Assembly: GCA_964486925.1 (NCBI GenBank)
Contig: CAZAOY010000031.1
Coordinates: 1-31,062, forward strand
DNA from: CAZAOY01 sp964486925
GTDB taxonomy: Bacteria; Bacillota; Clostridia; Oscillospirales; Ruminococcaceae
DNA: 31,062 nucleotides
Reading direction: 5' to 3'
The position numbers and the translations under genes were made by a program. This document shows positions 16,062 to 24,206 of the stretch, in pieces (the first letter of the stretch is position 1; every line of letters begins with the position of its first letter). Below the pieces are notes generated by a model that did not search any database, was not told where the DNA came from, and saw nothing but the letters and a program-made list of their open reading frames with translations.

Positions 16062-17147
16062 CTACGCTATTGTACCCCCTCCGACAACAATGTCATCAAG
16101 GTAGAACACTACAGCTTGACCCTTTGTGATTGCCCGTTGTGGCTCATCAAACCTAACCGATATCTCACCATTGTCCAGTGGTAAGATGGTGGCCTTTTGA
16201 TCGATTTGGTTGTAGCGTATCTTTGCGGTTACCTGCATAGGCTTATCAAGCTTTTCTATGCTTATTAGGTTTACATCGGTAGCTATTAGGTTATCGCTAA
16301 ACAGCTTATCCGATTCACCTAGTGTAACCTCGTTTGTTTCTGGATTTTTCGCTACTACATACATAGGCTGTGGGAAGGATAAAGCAAGTCCTTTCCGCTG
16401 TCCTATAGTATATGCGGTCACACCCTTGTGGATACCGAGTATGTTGCCGTTAGTGTCCACAAAATTCCCCTTTTCGGGTAGTTTATCGGTGTACCGGCTG
16501 ATAAATTCAGCATAGTTACCGTCCGGTACAAAGCAGATATCTTGACTATCGGGTTTTCTTGCGTTTACAAGCCCCGATTGTTCAGCGATCTCTCTTGCAG
16601 TGGTTTTAACGTAGTTTCCAAGCGGAAAGAGGGTGTGCGCTAGCTGTTTTTGGGTGAGCGAATACAGCGCATAGGTCTGATCCTTTGATCTGTCAAGCGG
16701 ACGTTTTAGCAGATACCTGCCTGACTGTTTATCATACTCATTTACCGCATAATGCCCTGTGGCAATATAGTCAAACCCCAGTGTCACCGCACGCTGTAGA
16801 AGCTTTTCAAACTTTATATAACGGTTGCAGTCGATACATGGGTTTGGGGTTTCACCGCTGATATAGCTTTGTGCAAACTTATCCATTACGCTCTCTTTAA
16901 AGCTGTCCTTAAAGTTAAAGACAAAATGCTCGCAGTTTAGCTTGTAGCATACCGCCCTTGCGTCCTCAATATCCGATAGCGCACAGCAGGTTCTAACCTT
17001 TTTTGTGTCCTTTAGGGTATCCTCATCATCAAACAGCTTTAGCGTTACCCCTGTAATATCGTAGTTTTCATCCATTAGTAGCTTTGCGGCGACCGAGCTG
17101 TCCACCCCGCCGCTCATAGCCACTAATACCTTCTTTTTTTGTTCCAT
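16062..17147 (-). CDS. mnmA: tRNA-specific 2-thiouridylase MnmA
   Basis: 361 residues, ATG with AGGAGAG directly upstream. It thiolates U34 in the anticodon wobble position of Lys, Glu and Gln tRNAs in the cytoplasm. Visible elements are the PP-loop MSGGVDSSVA (11-20), the catalytic cysteine pair C107 (in CIDCNRYIKFE) and C205 (in SQDICFV), TGHYA (130-134) and DQTYALYSL (156-164). Length matches the family. It starts 20 bases after the acetate-transporter gene, an uncommon partner: no cysteine desulfurase or IscU gene is beside it, so the sulfur donor must be encoded elsewhere. Confidence 0.97.
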   Translation of the reverse strand: MEQKKKVLVAMSGGVDSSVAAKLLMDENYDITGVTLKLFDDEDTLKDTKKVRTCCALSDIEDARAVCYKLNCEHFVFNFKDSFKESVMDKFAQSYISGETPNPCIDCNRYIKFEKLLQRAVTLGFDYIATGHYAVNEYDKQSGRYLLKRPLDRSKDQTYALYSLTQKQLAHTLFPLGNYVKTTAREIAEQSGLVNARKPDSQDICFVPDGNYAEFISRYTDKLPEKGNFVDTNGNILGIHKGVTAYTIGQRKGLALSFPQPMYVVAKNPETNEVTLGESDKLFSDNLIATDVNLISIEKLDKPMQVTAKIRYNQIDQKATILPLDNGEISVRFDEPQRAITKGQAVVFYLDDIVVGGGTIA

Positions 17148-17167
17148 TACTCTCCTAATTCTTTATG

Positions 17168-17737
17168 TTAAAGAGGTAGTATCTCTTTGCCAAACTCTCC
17201 CTTTAGTACCTGTCCTAGGCTTGCATAGATTGCAGATAATCCGCAGAAGATCCCGATATATCCCGCAACGGTTTTAATAACGTGAACCCCTGTGAAATCC
17301 CCGATTGCAAGCAGTATAAACAGTACGGTAAGGGATAGGAATACCACCTGACTTGATCTATTGTGTTTTAATGTACCTATAAACATAAATAATGTAAAGA
17401 TTCCCCAAAGCATTAGGTAGTACCCCATTGATACCTCGTCAGCCATAGCAATTTTATCAGCAAAAGGATTACACCAGATAAATATTAAACTCCACCAGAA
17501 AAGTCCGTAGGCGGTAAATGCAGTCGCCCCAAAGGTGTTACCCTTCATAAACTCCATAATCCCCGCTATAATCTGTGCCAGACCTCCCAAAGCAAACCCC
17601 ATCGCCACAATTACTACCGAAAGTGGGATTAACCCCGCATTATGTAGGTTTAGCAGTACAGTAGTCATCCCAAACGCTAATAGTCCCAGTGGTGCAGGAT
17701 TTGCAACCTCGCTCTTAATCTTCGTTACATTACTCAT
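17168..17737 (-). CDS. Acetate uptake transporter, GPR1/FUN34/YaaH (SatP) family
   Basis: 189 residues, ATG with AAGGGAG upstream. The family signature NPAPLGL is at 13-19, just before the first of six predicted membrane helices; FMKGNTFGATAFTAYGLFWWSL in the middle is also characteristic. The family moves acetate, succinate or related small acids, and channel-like proton-coupled transport is described for SatP of enteric bacteria. It lies 81 bases after the DUF4364 gene and 20 bases before mnmA. In a fermenter it could work in either direction. Confidence 0.93.
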   Translation of the reverse strand: MSNVTKIKSEVANPAPLGLLAFGMTTVLLNLHNAGLIPLSVVIVAMGFALGGLAQIIAGIMEFMKGNTFGATAFTAYGLFWWSLIFIWCNPFADKIAMADEVSMGYYLMLWGIFTLFMFIGTLKHNRSSQVVFLSLTVLFILLAIGDFTGVHVIKTVAGYIGIFCGLSAIYASLGQVLKGEFGKEILPL

Positions 17738-17818
17738 TGTTATACTCCCTTATATTTATTTTATATATAAAGCCCGCTTGCTAGTCGGTAAAGCTTACCG
17801 ACTAACTCCCAGTGCTAT

Positions 17819-18370
17819 CTACTCTAAAAATAGCGACAATACTCCGCTGTAGACCGATGACGGATCGGCTAGGAATTTTTTTCGAATAAGCTTAGCGCTC
17901 TCCTCATCAGGAGCAAACAACTCAAGCTTCATCAGATCATAATCGGTATCGTGAGATATCATGGTAACGTTATACCCATTGCCATAAGCGGATATAATCA
18001 CCTCGTTCTCACTCTCTGCCTTAATCTGATCAAGGATACCCGCCATACAGCTAACTACCCTATCCTTTACGGATTTTGGTAACACATTATGAAGCCTTAC
18101 TGCGGTTTCCTTTCCTAAAGCATTAAGGGTACATCTAGCACCCTCACCCTCCTTTTCACGGATAGTGATATGGGTTGACTCGATCAGCTCACCAAACGCT
18201 TCCTCAAAGATAAAATAGTTAACCAAATCATCCTTAGAGAGCACAGTATGTATCTGCTCTCGTGTAAGCGGCTCTGCAAAGCTATCTAACAGAAAACAGA
18301 TTAGGATCTTTACCTGAGCTTTATCGGTTATTCCGTTAGGCGACACCCCTGCAATATACCTATTATCCAA
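17819..18370 (-). CDS. DUF4364 family protein, possible DNA-binding regulator
   Basis: 183 residues starting with TTG; a very strong GGGGGAGG lies 5-6 bases upstream and no ATG fits. The N-terminal half (about 10-85, KAQVKILICFLLDSFAEPLTREQIHTVL) reads as a winged-helix-like fold with a helix-rich start and the segment STHITIREKEGEGARCTLNALGKE, which would be the wing. The second half is of unknown fold. DUF4364 proteins are widespread in Clostridia and are often annotated as transcription-regulator-like, without proven function. It is the first gene of the run DUF4364, acetate transporter, mnmA and has a long structured leader. Confidence 0.8.
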   Translation of the reverse strand: MDNRYIAGVSPNGITDKAQVKILICFLLDSFAEPLTREQIHTVLSKDDLVNYFIFEEAFGELIESTHITIREKEGEGARCTLNALGKETAVRLHNVLPKSVKDRVVSCMAGILDQIKAESENEVIISAYGNGYNVTMISHDTDYDLMKLELFAPDEESAKLIRKKFLADPSSVYSGVLSLFLE

Positions 18371-18411
18371 ACAACCCTCCCCCTTTCAAGGCTTAATAAC
18401 TGCTTTAAATT

Positions 18412-18487
18412 AATAACACCCATTGTTAAGGATACAATCTTCGGGTGAAATGCACTGCTCTAGCCCCAAACCTCAGTAGCGGTTATT
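18412..18487 (-). other. Possible three-way-junction leader RNA upstream of the DUF4364 gene
   Basis: On the minus strand the segment can close with AATAAC (18487-18482) and GTTATT (18417-18412). Inside, GC-ACTG pairs with CAGT-GC to make one arm, and CACCC plus ATTGT pair with ACAAT plus GGGTG to make a second arm with a 7-base loop. The purine-rich loop of the first arm (AGGTTTGGGGCTAGAG) is accessible. It lies about 40 bases upstream of the start codon. This is a manual fold and matches no riboswitch I recognise. The rest of 18371-18618 is A/T-rich and holds no clear gene. Confidence 0.35.
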
Positions 18488-18618
18488 CTTAAGGCTATAA
18501 AGCTTAAATATATACAGCTAAACTAGATTGGCATAATCACAGCAACATATATAATTTACCACATTTTTATAAAAAAAGAAAGTCATTTGGATAAAAGTTA
18601 TAAAATTATTAACAAACT

Positions 18619-19070
18619 TTAAATCTGAATAATTCTTACATCCTTTTGAAAGGCTCTTGCATATCTAATTGTAGCCGCTATCTTACTGTTTTCTCGACCA
18701 TCAAATACTGATATTAAGCAATCTCCCTTTTGTACCATATAGCGATTTTTTATCATATGGCATGATGCCATATATTCTTCTGAATGTATGGTAACAACAT
18801 CACATATTGATATTAACCTTTGCCACTCCTTATTTAATGTATTCATCCTATTTCTATATGGAATAGCTGCCTCTAGTTTTATGTAGTGTCTTTCTTTCAA
18901 TGTAGCGACAACATCTGCAAAATAAAGGTCTGAACCCTTGTTCATTCCACAAATAAAGAAAGTGTACCCATTCTCTATTGCAAACAAAACCTCTCGTTGA
19001 ATCTCTGCCTTAACATATTTAACCTTATTTTTCTTAACTTCACTTAATCCAATAAATGCACAACATTTTT
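18619..19070 (-). CDS. SLOG-family (DUF1273/YpsA-like) protein, start lost in assembly gap
   Basis: The minus-strand frame is open from the stop at 18619 right up to the run of N, giving 149 visible residues with the true start inside the gap. Reading past the internal TTG at 18987 recovers an N-terminal strand (KCCAFIGLSEV) that fits the Rossmann-like opening of DUF1273/SLOG proteins. It is followed by FICGMNKGSDLYFADVV, where the family has its glycine-rich nucleotide/ligand loop, and later KNRYMVQKGDCLISVFDG, also typical. The usual GHR after the first strand is replaced by GLS. SLOG domains bind nucleotide-derived ligands; these small forms are common near mobile elements. Base composition is richer in A/T than the neighbouring genes, which suggests transfer. 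Confidence 0.75.
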
Positions 19071-19170
19071 NNNNNNNNNNNNNNNNNNNNNNNNNNNNNN
19101 NNNNNNNNNNNNNNNNNNNNNNNNNNNNNNNNNNNNNNNNNNNNNNNNNNNNNNNNNNNNNNNNNNNNNN
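19071..19170. other. Assembly gap of 100 N
   Basis: Exactly 100 undetermined bases, the usual placeholder for a scaffold join of unknown length. It truncates the SLOG-like gene on the left and begins 9 bases before the XRE gene start on the right. Order and distance of the two sides are uncertain. Confidence 0.99.
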
Positions 19171-19179
19171 GGTGAAAAA

Positions 19180-19527
19180 ATGCTTGCAAACATTAAGAAA
19201 CTTAGGCTAGAAAAAGGTGTTAGTCAACAAAAGCTAGCTGATGAGATAGGTATGAGCCAGCAGTCGATTAATAAATACGAAAACCACGATATCGAGCCTG
19301 ATATTACTACCCTTAAAAGGATTGCAGATTATTTTGAAACCTCAATAGATTACATCGTAGGTCACACAGATATACGGCAAAAGATACAGATAACTAATGA
19401 TTTCTCACTAAACAATGATGAGGCAGGTTTAATCGTTAACTACCGTGCACTACCCCCTAAAAGCAGGGTGGTTATTGAGAGTTTAGTTGAGGAGATGGTA
19501 GACTTAAAAAAGTGTGGGAAGAGATAA
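19180..19527 (+). CDS. XRE family helix-turn-helix regulator
   Basis: 115 residues, ATG with GGTG just upstream at the edge of the gap. Residues 4-60 form a Cro/C1-type helix-turn-helix: IKKLRLEKGVSQQKLADEIG then MSQQSINKYENHDIEPDITTLKRIADYF, with the recognition helix at about 26-35. The C-terminal half is a short helical segment (LPPKSRVVIESLVEEMVDLKK) likely used for dimerisation; there is no peptidase or sensor domain. Such repressors are frequent on prophages, conjugative elements and toxin-antitoxin loci. Its upstream region and any divergent partner are hidden by the gap. Only this gene and the two-component genes are on the plus strand. Confidence 0.93.
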   Translation: MLANIKKLRLEKGVSQQKLADEIGMSQQSINKYENHDIEPDITTLKRIADYFETSIDYIVGHTDIRQKIQITNDFSLNNDEAGLIVNYRALPPKSRVVIESLVEEMVDLKKCGKR

Positions 19528-19540
19528 AGAAGATAAGCAT

Positions 19541-19564
19541 AAGGGCGACCGTCGGGTCGCCCTT
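19541..19564. terminator. Bidirectional hairpin between converging genes
   Basis: AAGGGCGACC (19541-19550) and GGTCGCCCTT (19555-19564) pair perfectly around the tetraloop GTCG; one more T-A pair closes it. It lies 14 bases after the XRE stop and 6 bases from the end of the converging UroD-family gene, so it can serve both. T-runs are absent on both sides. Confidence 0.7.
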
Positions 19565-19569
19565 AGCTA

Positions 19570-20523
19570 TTAATAGATACCTTCTTCTCTCCAGATTTTA
19601 TGCATCATCTCGTAGCGGCTAAGCGCTAGTCCTGTGTAAACGCAGTTTGAGGTAGAGAAGATAAAACCATACTTGCCATCCATACCCTCACGTAGACAGC
19701 GGCGCACATCCTCTGCCGCCTCCTCGTCTGTACCTGTCTGGAGCAGACCGCAGTTAACGTTACCGATGGTGCAGATCTTATCACCGTATTTAGCACGAAC
19801 CTTCGATAGAACCATCCCTCCTTGTGGGTCGATGGAGTGTAGTCCGTCGGGCTTTGCGGCTACAATCTGGTCAAGGATTGGATTAATGTTCCCGTCGGTA
19901 TGTTTAATGGTGTAGAATCCACGTTCACGATACATTGCGATAACGTCCCTTAGGTATGGGAAGTTAAACTCCGCAAACATATCCCCTGTAAAGAATGGAT
20001 TAACGTTAAAGCTGTAGTCAGAACAAAGAGCAAAGCCGTCTAAAAGTCCGGTGCCTGCTAGTGCGTTTGACATCCTGTCAGCATTATCCATATAATGCTT
20101 TGCTATATCGTGAAGCTTTTCGGGTTCTTCGTACATCATTGTGGTAAACTCAATCATGTTCTCACCGTCCGGGATACTGTGGGTAGCGTCGCCGTGCATC
20201 ATTATGTAGTACTCATCCCCTGTTTTCTCTCTAATTACGGTAAGCAGCTCCTTCACGCTTTCGATGTCCGATGGGTTTGGGTGGACAAACAGCGCATCAT
20301 GGTGATACTTTTTAGCTATCTCGATGTAACAGTCCGCCATATCGTTAAGCTGAAGCTTCTTTTCTATATATGACATCTGGTTCCACTGGGAATACTGACG
20401 GTGGGATGGGTGAACCTTGCCTAGCACCTCCATGGTGAGGAAGAATACCAGTTCAAAATGCGGTACATGTCCTTCGATTGGTTCTCTCTTTAATGCTTTG
20501 ATAAATCTTTCCTTCTTAGTCAT
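19570..20523 (-). CDS. Uroporphyrinogen decarboxylase-family (MtaA-like) protein
   Basis: 317 residues, ATG with AAGGAG 5 bases upstream. The opening MTKKERFIKALKREPIEGHVPH is the standard N-terminus of UroD/MtaA-type TIM-barrel proteins, and KHTDGNINPILDQI (207-220) followed by GLHSIDPQGG (227-236) matches their conserved core. Methyltransferase members bind zinc through H-x-C and a distal Cys; here the first pair reads H208-T-D210 with Asp in place of Cys, while C294 (STSNC) stands at the distal place, so zinc binding is plausible but altered. The heme-pathway signature is absent. It starts 10 bases after the GH38 alpha-mannosidase stop and must be co-transcribed with it. Function unknown; a role in modifying a released sugar or aglycone is speculation. 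Confidence 0.85.
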   Translation of the reverse strand: MTKKERFIKALKREPIEGHVPHFELVFFLTMEVLGKVHPSHRQYSQWNQMSYIEKKLQLNDMADCYIEIAKKYHHDALFVHPNPSDIESVKELLTVIREKTGDEYYIMMHGDATHSIPDGENMIEFTTMMYEEPEKLHDIAKHYMDNADRMSNALAGTGLLDGFALCSDYSFNVNPFFTGDMFAEFNFPYLRDVIAMYRERGFYTIKHTDGNINPILDQIVAAKPDGLHSIDPQGGMVLSKVRAKYGDKICTIGNVNCGLLQTGTDEEAAEDVRRCLREGMDGKYGFIFSTSNCVYTGLALSRYEMMHKIWREEGIY

Positions 20524-20532
20524 ACTAACTCC

Positions 20533-23322
20533 TTAATATATGCAGATTGTTTCCATATTATATGGCTTTATGGTAAATGTAGCGGTGTTTTGTGAGATTA
20601 TACCGCTCGCTAGCTCCTTGTCCTCGTTTAGGTCGGTTATATAACCTTTTGTTAGGTTAAACTTAGGTTTAATCGTAACGCTTACCTCTTTTCCATTAGG
20701 TTCATATATGCGTAGGATAATACGGTTTTTATCCTGCTCACTGCGTTTAATGGAGGACACAATAACCTCACCGTCTATCTCGATAAAGCTGTCGGTTGTT
20801 TCGTTTTTGCCTTCATGGTTTTTAACGTTTACCACCGACAACGGCTGATTGTATAAAACGCTATCTTTAATAAGTGCGCTGTTTTGTGTGTCTTTGTCTA
20901 CAATACCCACGCTAAACTCTATCTCATGCTGTCTTATATCAGGGGCAAAGTCCGGCTCGAAGGAGGCTCTGATTAGCGTTAGATACATCTCGTTAGAGAA
21001 CCCTCTAAAGCCGTACTTTGTCTTAGTCTTTATTATAAACGAAGCACCATTATTATTCTCACCCATAATAAAGCTGTTTCCAGGGTTATCGATATCCATC
21101 TCTTTACGGTCAATCACCCCAAACGGCACATCATATTTATAGCTATCACAGCTATATGAGAGCGGTAGATGGTAGTGCAGGTTCGGCACACTTGTAGTGT
21201 CCAAGCCAAACTCCTTAAACTCACACTCTACCTTGTAGTTTATATCACGGCTACCCTTTGCAAGGGATACTGTAACGGTAAGCTTAGAGCTTCTAAAGGT
21301 GGTGCTAAAGGCTAAGGATTTAACAAGTTCCCCATTTTCCACCTGTTTCATCTCATAGTTAGATATTGTCTGGATGTTCTTGTACCGTCCCATAAACCAT
21401 GCGGACATACCACTATTTCCGATGTTCTTCTTTATCGCCTCATCCGAGATTCTAAAGACACCCACATTTGTTATATCGCCGCATATCTGCTCCTCGCCGC
21501 TAGCCTTGTCGATAAAGGAGATAATCCCGCCGTTTAGCTTGTCAAACTCCACTCGTATTAGGTCGTTCTCCAGTACAAGCTCCTCGGCAAACTGCGCGCG
21601 CTCCCAGCCTAGATAGATACCCTCTATCTTCGGGGAAACGTCCTGTTTTACCACAATAGTTGTGTAGGAGAATGGCGGGACAGCCACCTCCACCATAACG
21701 GTGTCGCAGTTATGACCCCAGTAATTAAAGTTGTTCCCTACAAGCTGATGGGGTAGTACGTCCCCTGCGTCATTATAGACGGTGATACGGTTAATATCCC
21801 CCTCGTAGTCCCATATAGATAGCCTTGTTAGGGTGGTGCGCTTATATTGTGTGTTGTTAAACACCGTAAATCCACGTGTAAGCCCTGCTGTCGCGCCGTA
21901 AAAGCCATATCCGACCCCCGCGCCTTCTCCAATGCTGTCGTCTATGTTGTCGCCGATACAATCAAAGGTATTGCCAAACAGCTTTGAGGTGTTAATGCTG
22001 TCGGTAATGGATTTTACCGCTATCTTCTCGTTGGTCTGCGCCGCCGCTATAACCTCTTGGTATAAGCCTGAGGCATACTCACGGGTAGCCGCAATCCCCG
22101 AGCCTGGGATAATATCGTGAAACTGGTTAAACAAAACCTTCTTCCAAGCATTGCTAAAGGACTCCACAGGGTAGCTGTAACCGTCCCCCATACCTGCAAA
22201 GGTTGCGATAGCTTCGCTGTTATAAAGCAATGCTTCCGACCTTCTGTTGCCCGCTTTTATAATGGTTTGGGTGGTGTAACAGCCGTCGCATAGGAAGTTT
22301 ACCTCGCTGTCAACTCGCGGTAGGGTGTCCTTAAGGTAATCTATCGCTTTAAAGTATTCAAGCAGGGTGGAAAACTTTATTGTTGGGAATATCGGATAAC
22401 CGCTGTACTCGATAATACGGTTAATATCACGTCGGGTAGGACCGCCACCGTGGTTACCCACACCATACAGCTTTAGGGTAGTCTTACAGCCTGTTTCTCT
22501 TGCAACCTCTGGGGTTAACAGCACCATATCGGAGGTAATCTCTGCGTTATACCAGTATGGCTCACGGTAAGCGATTATCGAGTTACCCGATTCACTTTGG
22601 TATCTGTAAAGGGTAGTTTTATCGGTAGTTCCCCGACAGTGGTAGTAGTACTTGACCCCGCCCTTTGCCAGTATCTCGGGTACGTTTTTATTGTGCCCAA
22701 AGGTATCGGGTTCAAAGTCGATTAGAAGGTCGTCCTTACTTATACCAAACAGTCGGCTTAGATAGTCCTTGGTGTAGAGGATGTGACGTGATAAACTCTC
22801 ACCGTTTGGCATGTTTTTGTCGGTTTCCACCCAGGTTGAGGCGGTGAGCTCCCAGCGTCCCTCTTTAACACGGCGCTTAATCTGCTCTAGCATATCAGGG
22901 TAGTATTCCTCGATTATACGATATACCGACGCCTGTGACTGGGAGAATTTAAACTGGTCGTACTCGTCCATAATGTCAAGCATTGTCCTAAATGTGTCCA
23001 CCGTAGTAGCCACCGTTTCCTCATAACCCCACATCCAGTTCATGTCGATATGGGCATGTGCCACACAGAGCACCTGATACTCCTTCGCCGCCGACGCAAG
23101 CGGGGATAACATCCCTTCCGCCTGCTTCACCGCTTCATGCGTAATCGCCCCTACATTACCTATGTAGTCCAGTAGGTAGCTTTCGGTGTCGCTGACTATA
23201 CTGTCATACCGCCCGTTATCCTCCATGGATAGCTTTGCGGCAAACTTTAGCTGTGCAATAATTCGATCCTCTAGCTTATTAAGCTTTTTATCTTTATAGT
23301 GATCGATAATTCTATCTAGCAT
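20533..23322 (-). CDS. Alpha-mannosidase, glycoside hydrolase family 38
   Basis: 929 residues from the ATG at 23322, chosen for its GGGGG ribosome site; an in-frame TTG at 23376 falls inside the -35 hexamer of the promoter and is rejected. It removes terminal alpha-mannose. The zinc-site motif HAHIDMNWMWG (89-99) and the nucleophile D206 in DFEPDTFGHN are conserved GH38 features, followed by QFHDIIPGSG in the middle and the large beta-sandwich C-terminal half of the family. No signal peptide is seen, so it acts in the cytoplasm on imported mannosides or short glycans. Its operon partner is the UroD-family protein. The divergent two-component system may control it. Confidence 0.96.
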   Translation of the reverse strand: MLDRIIDHYKDKKLNKLEDRIIAQLKFAAKLSMEDNGRYDSIVSDTESYLLDYIGNVGAITHEAVKQAEGMLSPLASAAKEYQVLCVAHAHIDMNWMWGYEETVATTVDTFRTMLDIMDEYDQFKFSQSQASVYRIIEEYYPDMLEQIKRRVKEGRWELTASTWVETDKNMPNGESLSRHILYTKDYLSRLFGISKDDLLIDFEPDTFGHNKNVPEILAKGGVKYYYHCRGTTDKTTLYRYQSESGNSIIAYREPYWYNAEITSDMVLLTPEVARETGCKTTLKLYGVGNHGGGPTRRDINRIIEYSGYPIFPTIKFSTLLEYFKAIDYLKDTLPRVDSEVNFLCDGCYTTQTIIKAGNRRSEALLYNSEAIATFAGMGDGYSYPVESFSNAWKKVLFNQFHDIIPGSGIAATREYASGLYQEVIAAAQTNEKIAVKSITDSINTSKLFGNTFDCIGDNIDDSIGEGAGVGYGFYGATAGLTRGFTVFNNTQYKRTTLTRLSIWDYEGDINRITVYNDAGDVLPHQLVGNNFNYWGHNCDTVMVEVAVPPFSYTTIVVKQDVSPKIEGIYLGWERAQFAEELVLENDLIRVEFDKLNGGIISFIDKASGEEQICGDITNVGVFRISDEAIKKNIGNSGMSAWFMGRYKNIQTISNYEMKQVENGELVKSLAFSTTFRSSKLTVTVSLAKGSRDINYKVECEFKEFGLDTTSVPNLHYHLPLSYSCDSYKYDVPFGVIDRKEMDIDNPGNSFIMGENNNGASFIIKTKTKYGFRGFSNEMYLTLIRASFEPDFAPDIRQHEIEFSVGIVDKDTQNSALIKDSVLYNQPLSVVNVKNHEGKNETTDSFIEIDGEVIVSSIKRSEQDKNRIILRIYEPNGKEVSVTIKPKFNLTKGYITDLNEDKELASGIISQNTATFTIKPYNMETICIY

Positions 23323-23347
23323 ATATCTTCCCCCTTTAGTTTTTTGT

Positions 23348-23376
23348 AGTTTAACACATACGCTATATAAAGTCAA
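23348..23376 (-). promoter_or_regulatory. Sigma-A promoter of the mannosidase operon
   Basis: On the minus strand TTGACT (23376-23371), a 17-base spacer, then TAAACT (23353-23348), 25 bases before the ATG. It is divergent from the response-regulator promoter. Confidence 0.7.
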
Positions 23377-23421
23377 TGTAGTATTTTGCTTTTTTATAGT
23401 TAGGATAAAGTTAGCAATTTA

Positions 23422-23449
23422 TTGCCAAAAAACATAAAAAAGTCATAAT
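23422..23449 (+). promoter_or_regulatory. Probable promoter of the two-component operon
   Basis: TTGCCA (23422-23427), a 16-base spacer and CATAAT (23444-23449), five of six matches each, 56 bases before the response-regulator ATG. It lies back to back with the mannosidase promoter; the two -35 elements are about 45 bases apart. Confidence 0.55.
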
Positions 23450-23505
23450 TTTATGTTATGATTATAAAAAAGAAAGATTATCTTTAGTTTCATTGGGAGG
23501 TCGCC

Positions 23506-24201
23506 ATGTCAAAACAGAGCATTCTAATTGTCGACGATAACAAGCAGATTATATCGGTACTACAGCAGTATGCAATCAACGAAGGATATTCCCCTATATT
23601 AGCCTACGACGGCGAGGAGGGACTTTTACAGTTCCAATCCCACTCCCCAGACGTAGTGCTACTTGACGTTATGATGCCAAAGCTTGATGGGTTTGAGGTC
23701 TGTCGCCGTATACGAAAAAGCTCCAATGTACCCATTATCATGATAACCGCACGTGGTGAGGACTTTGAGCGTATTATGGGGCTTGATATCGGTGCGGACG
23801 ATTACATTGTAAAGCCGTTCTCCCCTGGGGAGGTTATGGCAAGGGTTAGGGCGGTGCTTAGGCGGATCTCCCCTACCAGTAGCGATGAGAAGGTGTTCTC
23901 ATACGATACCCTTACCATAAAGCTAGACAGCTTTACCGTTTCAATTTCTGGTGAGAACATCCCCCTTACCAAAAAGGAAACCGAGCTATTATGGACACTT
24001 GCTATCAACAAAAATAAGGTTTTCTCCCGTGATAACCTGTTAAACACCCTTTGGGGATATGATTATTTTGGTGATAATCGAACGGTAGACAGCCATATAA
24101 AGCGGCTTCGCGCTAAGCTTGAAGCGGTGCCACATTCAAACTGGGAGATTAAAACCATTTGGGGGGTAGGATATAAGTTTGAGATAGCAGAGGATAGGTA
24201 G
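23506..24201 (+). CDS. OmpR/PhoB-type response regulator
   Basis: 231 residues, ATG with GGGAGG 5 bases upstream. The receiver domain (4-118) shows the acidic pocket D10-D11, phosphoacceptor D54 in LLDVMMP, T81 and K103 in DDYIVKPF. A winged-helix DNA-binding domain (about 130-228) ends in the typical TVDSHIKRLRAKL and TIWGVGYKF. It is phosphorylated by the downstream kinase and should bind direct repeats near its target promoters. It is transcribed away from the mannosidase operon and shares a 183-base intergenic region with it, so that operon is the first target to test. Confidence 0.97.
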   Translation: MSKQSILIVDDNKQIISVLQQYAINEGYSPILAYDGEEGLLQFQSHSPDVVLLDVMMPKLDGFEVCRRIRKSSNVPIIMITARGEDFERIMGLDIGADDYIVKPFSPGEVMARVRAVLRRISPTSSDEKVFSYDTLTIKLDSFTVSISGENIPLTKKETELLWTLAINKNKVFSRDNLLNTLWGYDYFGDNRTVDSHIKRLRAKLEAVPHSNWEIKTIWGVGYKFEIAEDR

Positions 24202-24206
24202 AGATA

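Noticed and set aside
19570..20523. Heme-pathway uroporphyrinogen decarboxylase (hemE)
   Set aside because: The arginine-containing N-terminal substrate signature is missing and the context is a glycosidase operon without heme genes.
23323..23376. Extended N-terminus of the alpha-mannosidase from TTG at 23376
   Set aside because: That codon forms part of the -35 hexamer, and the ATG at 23322 has the ribosome site.
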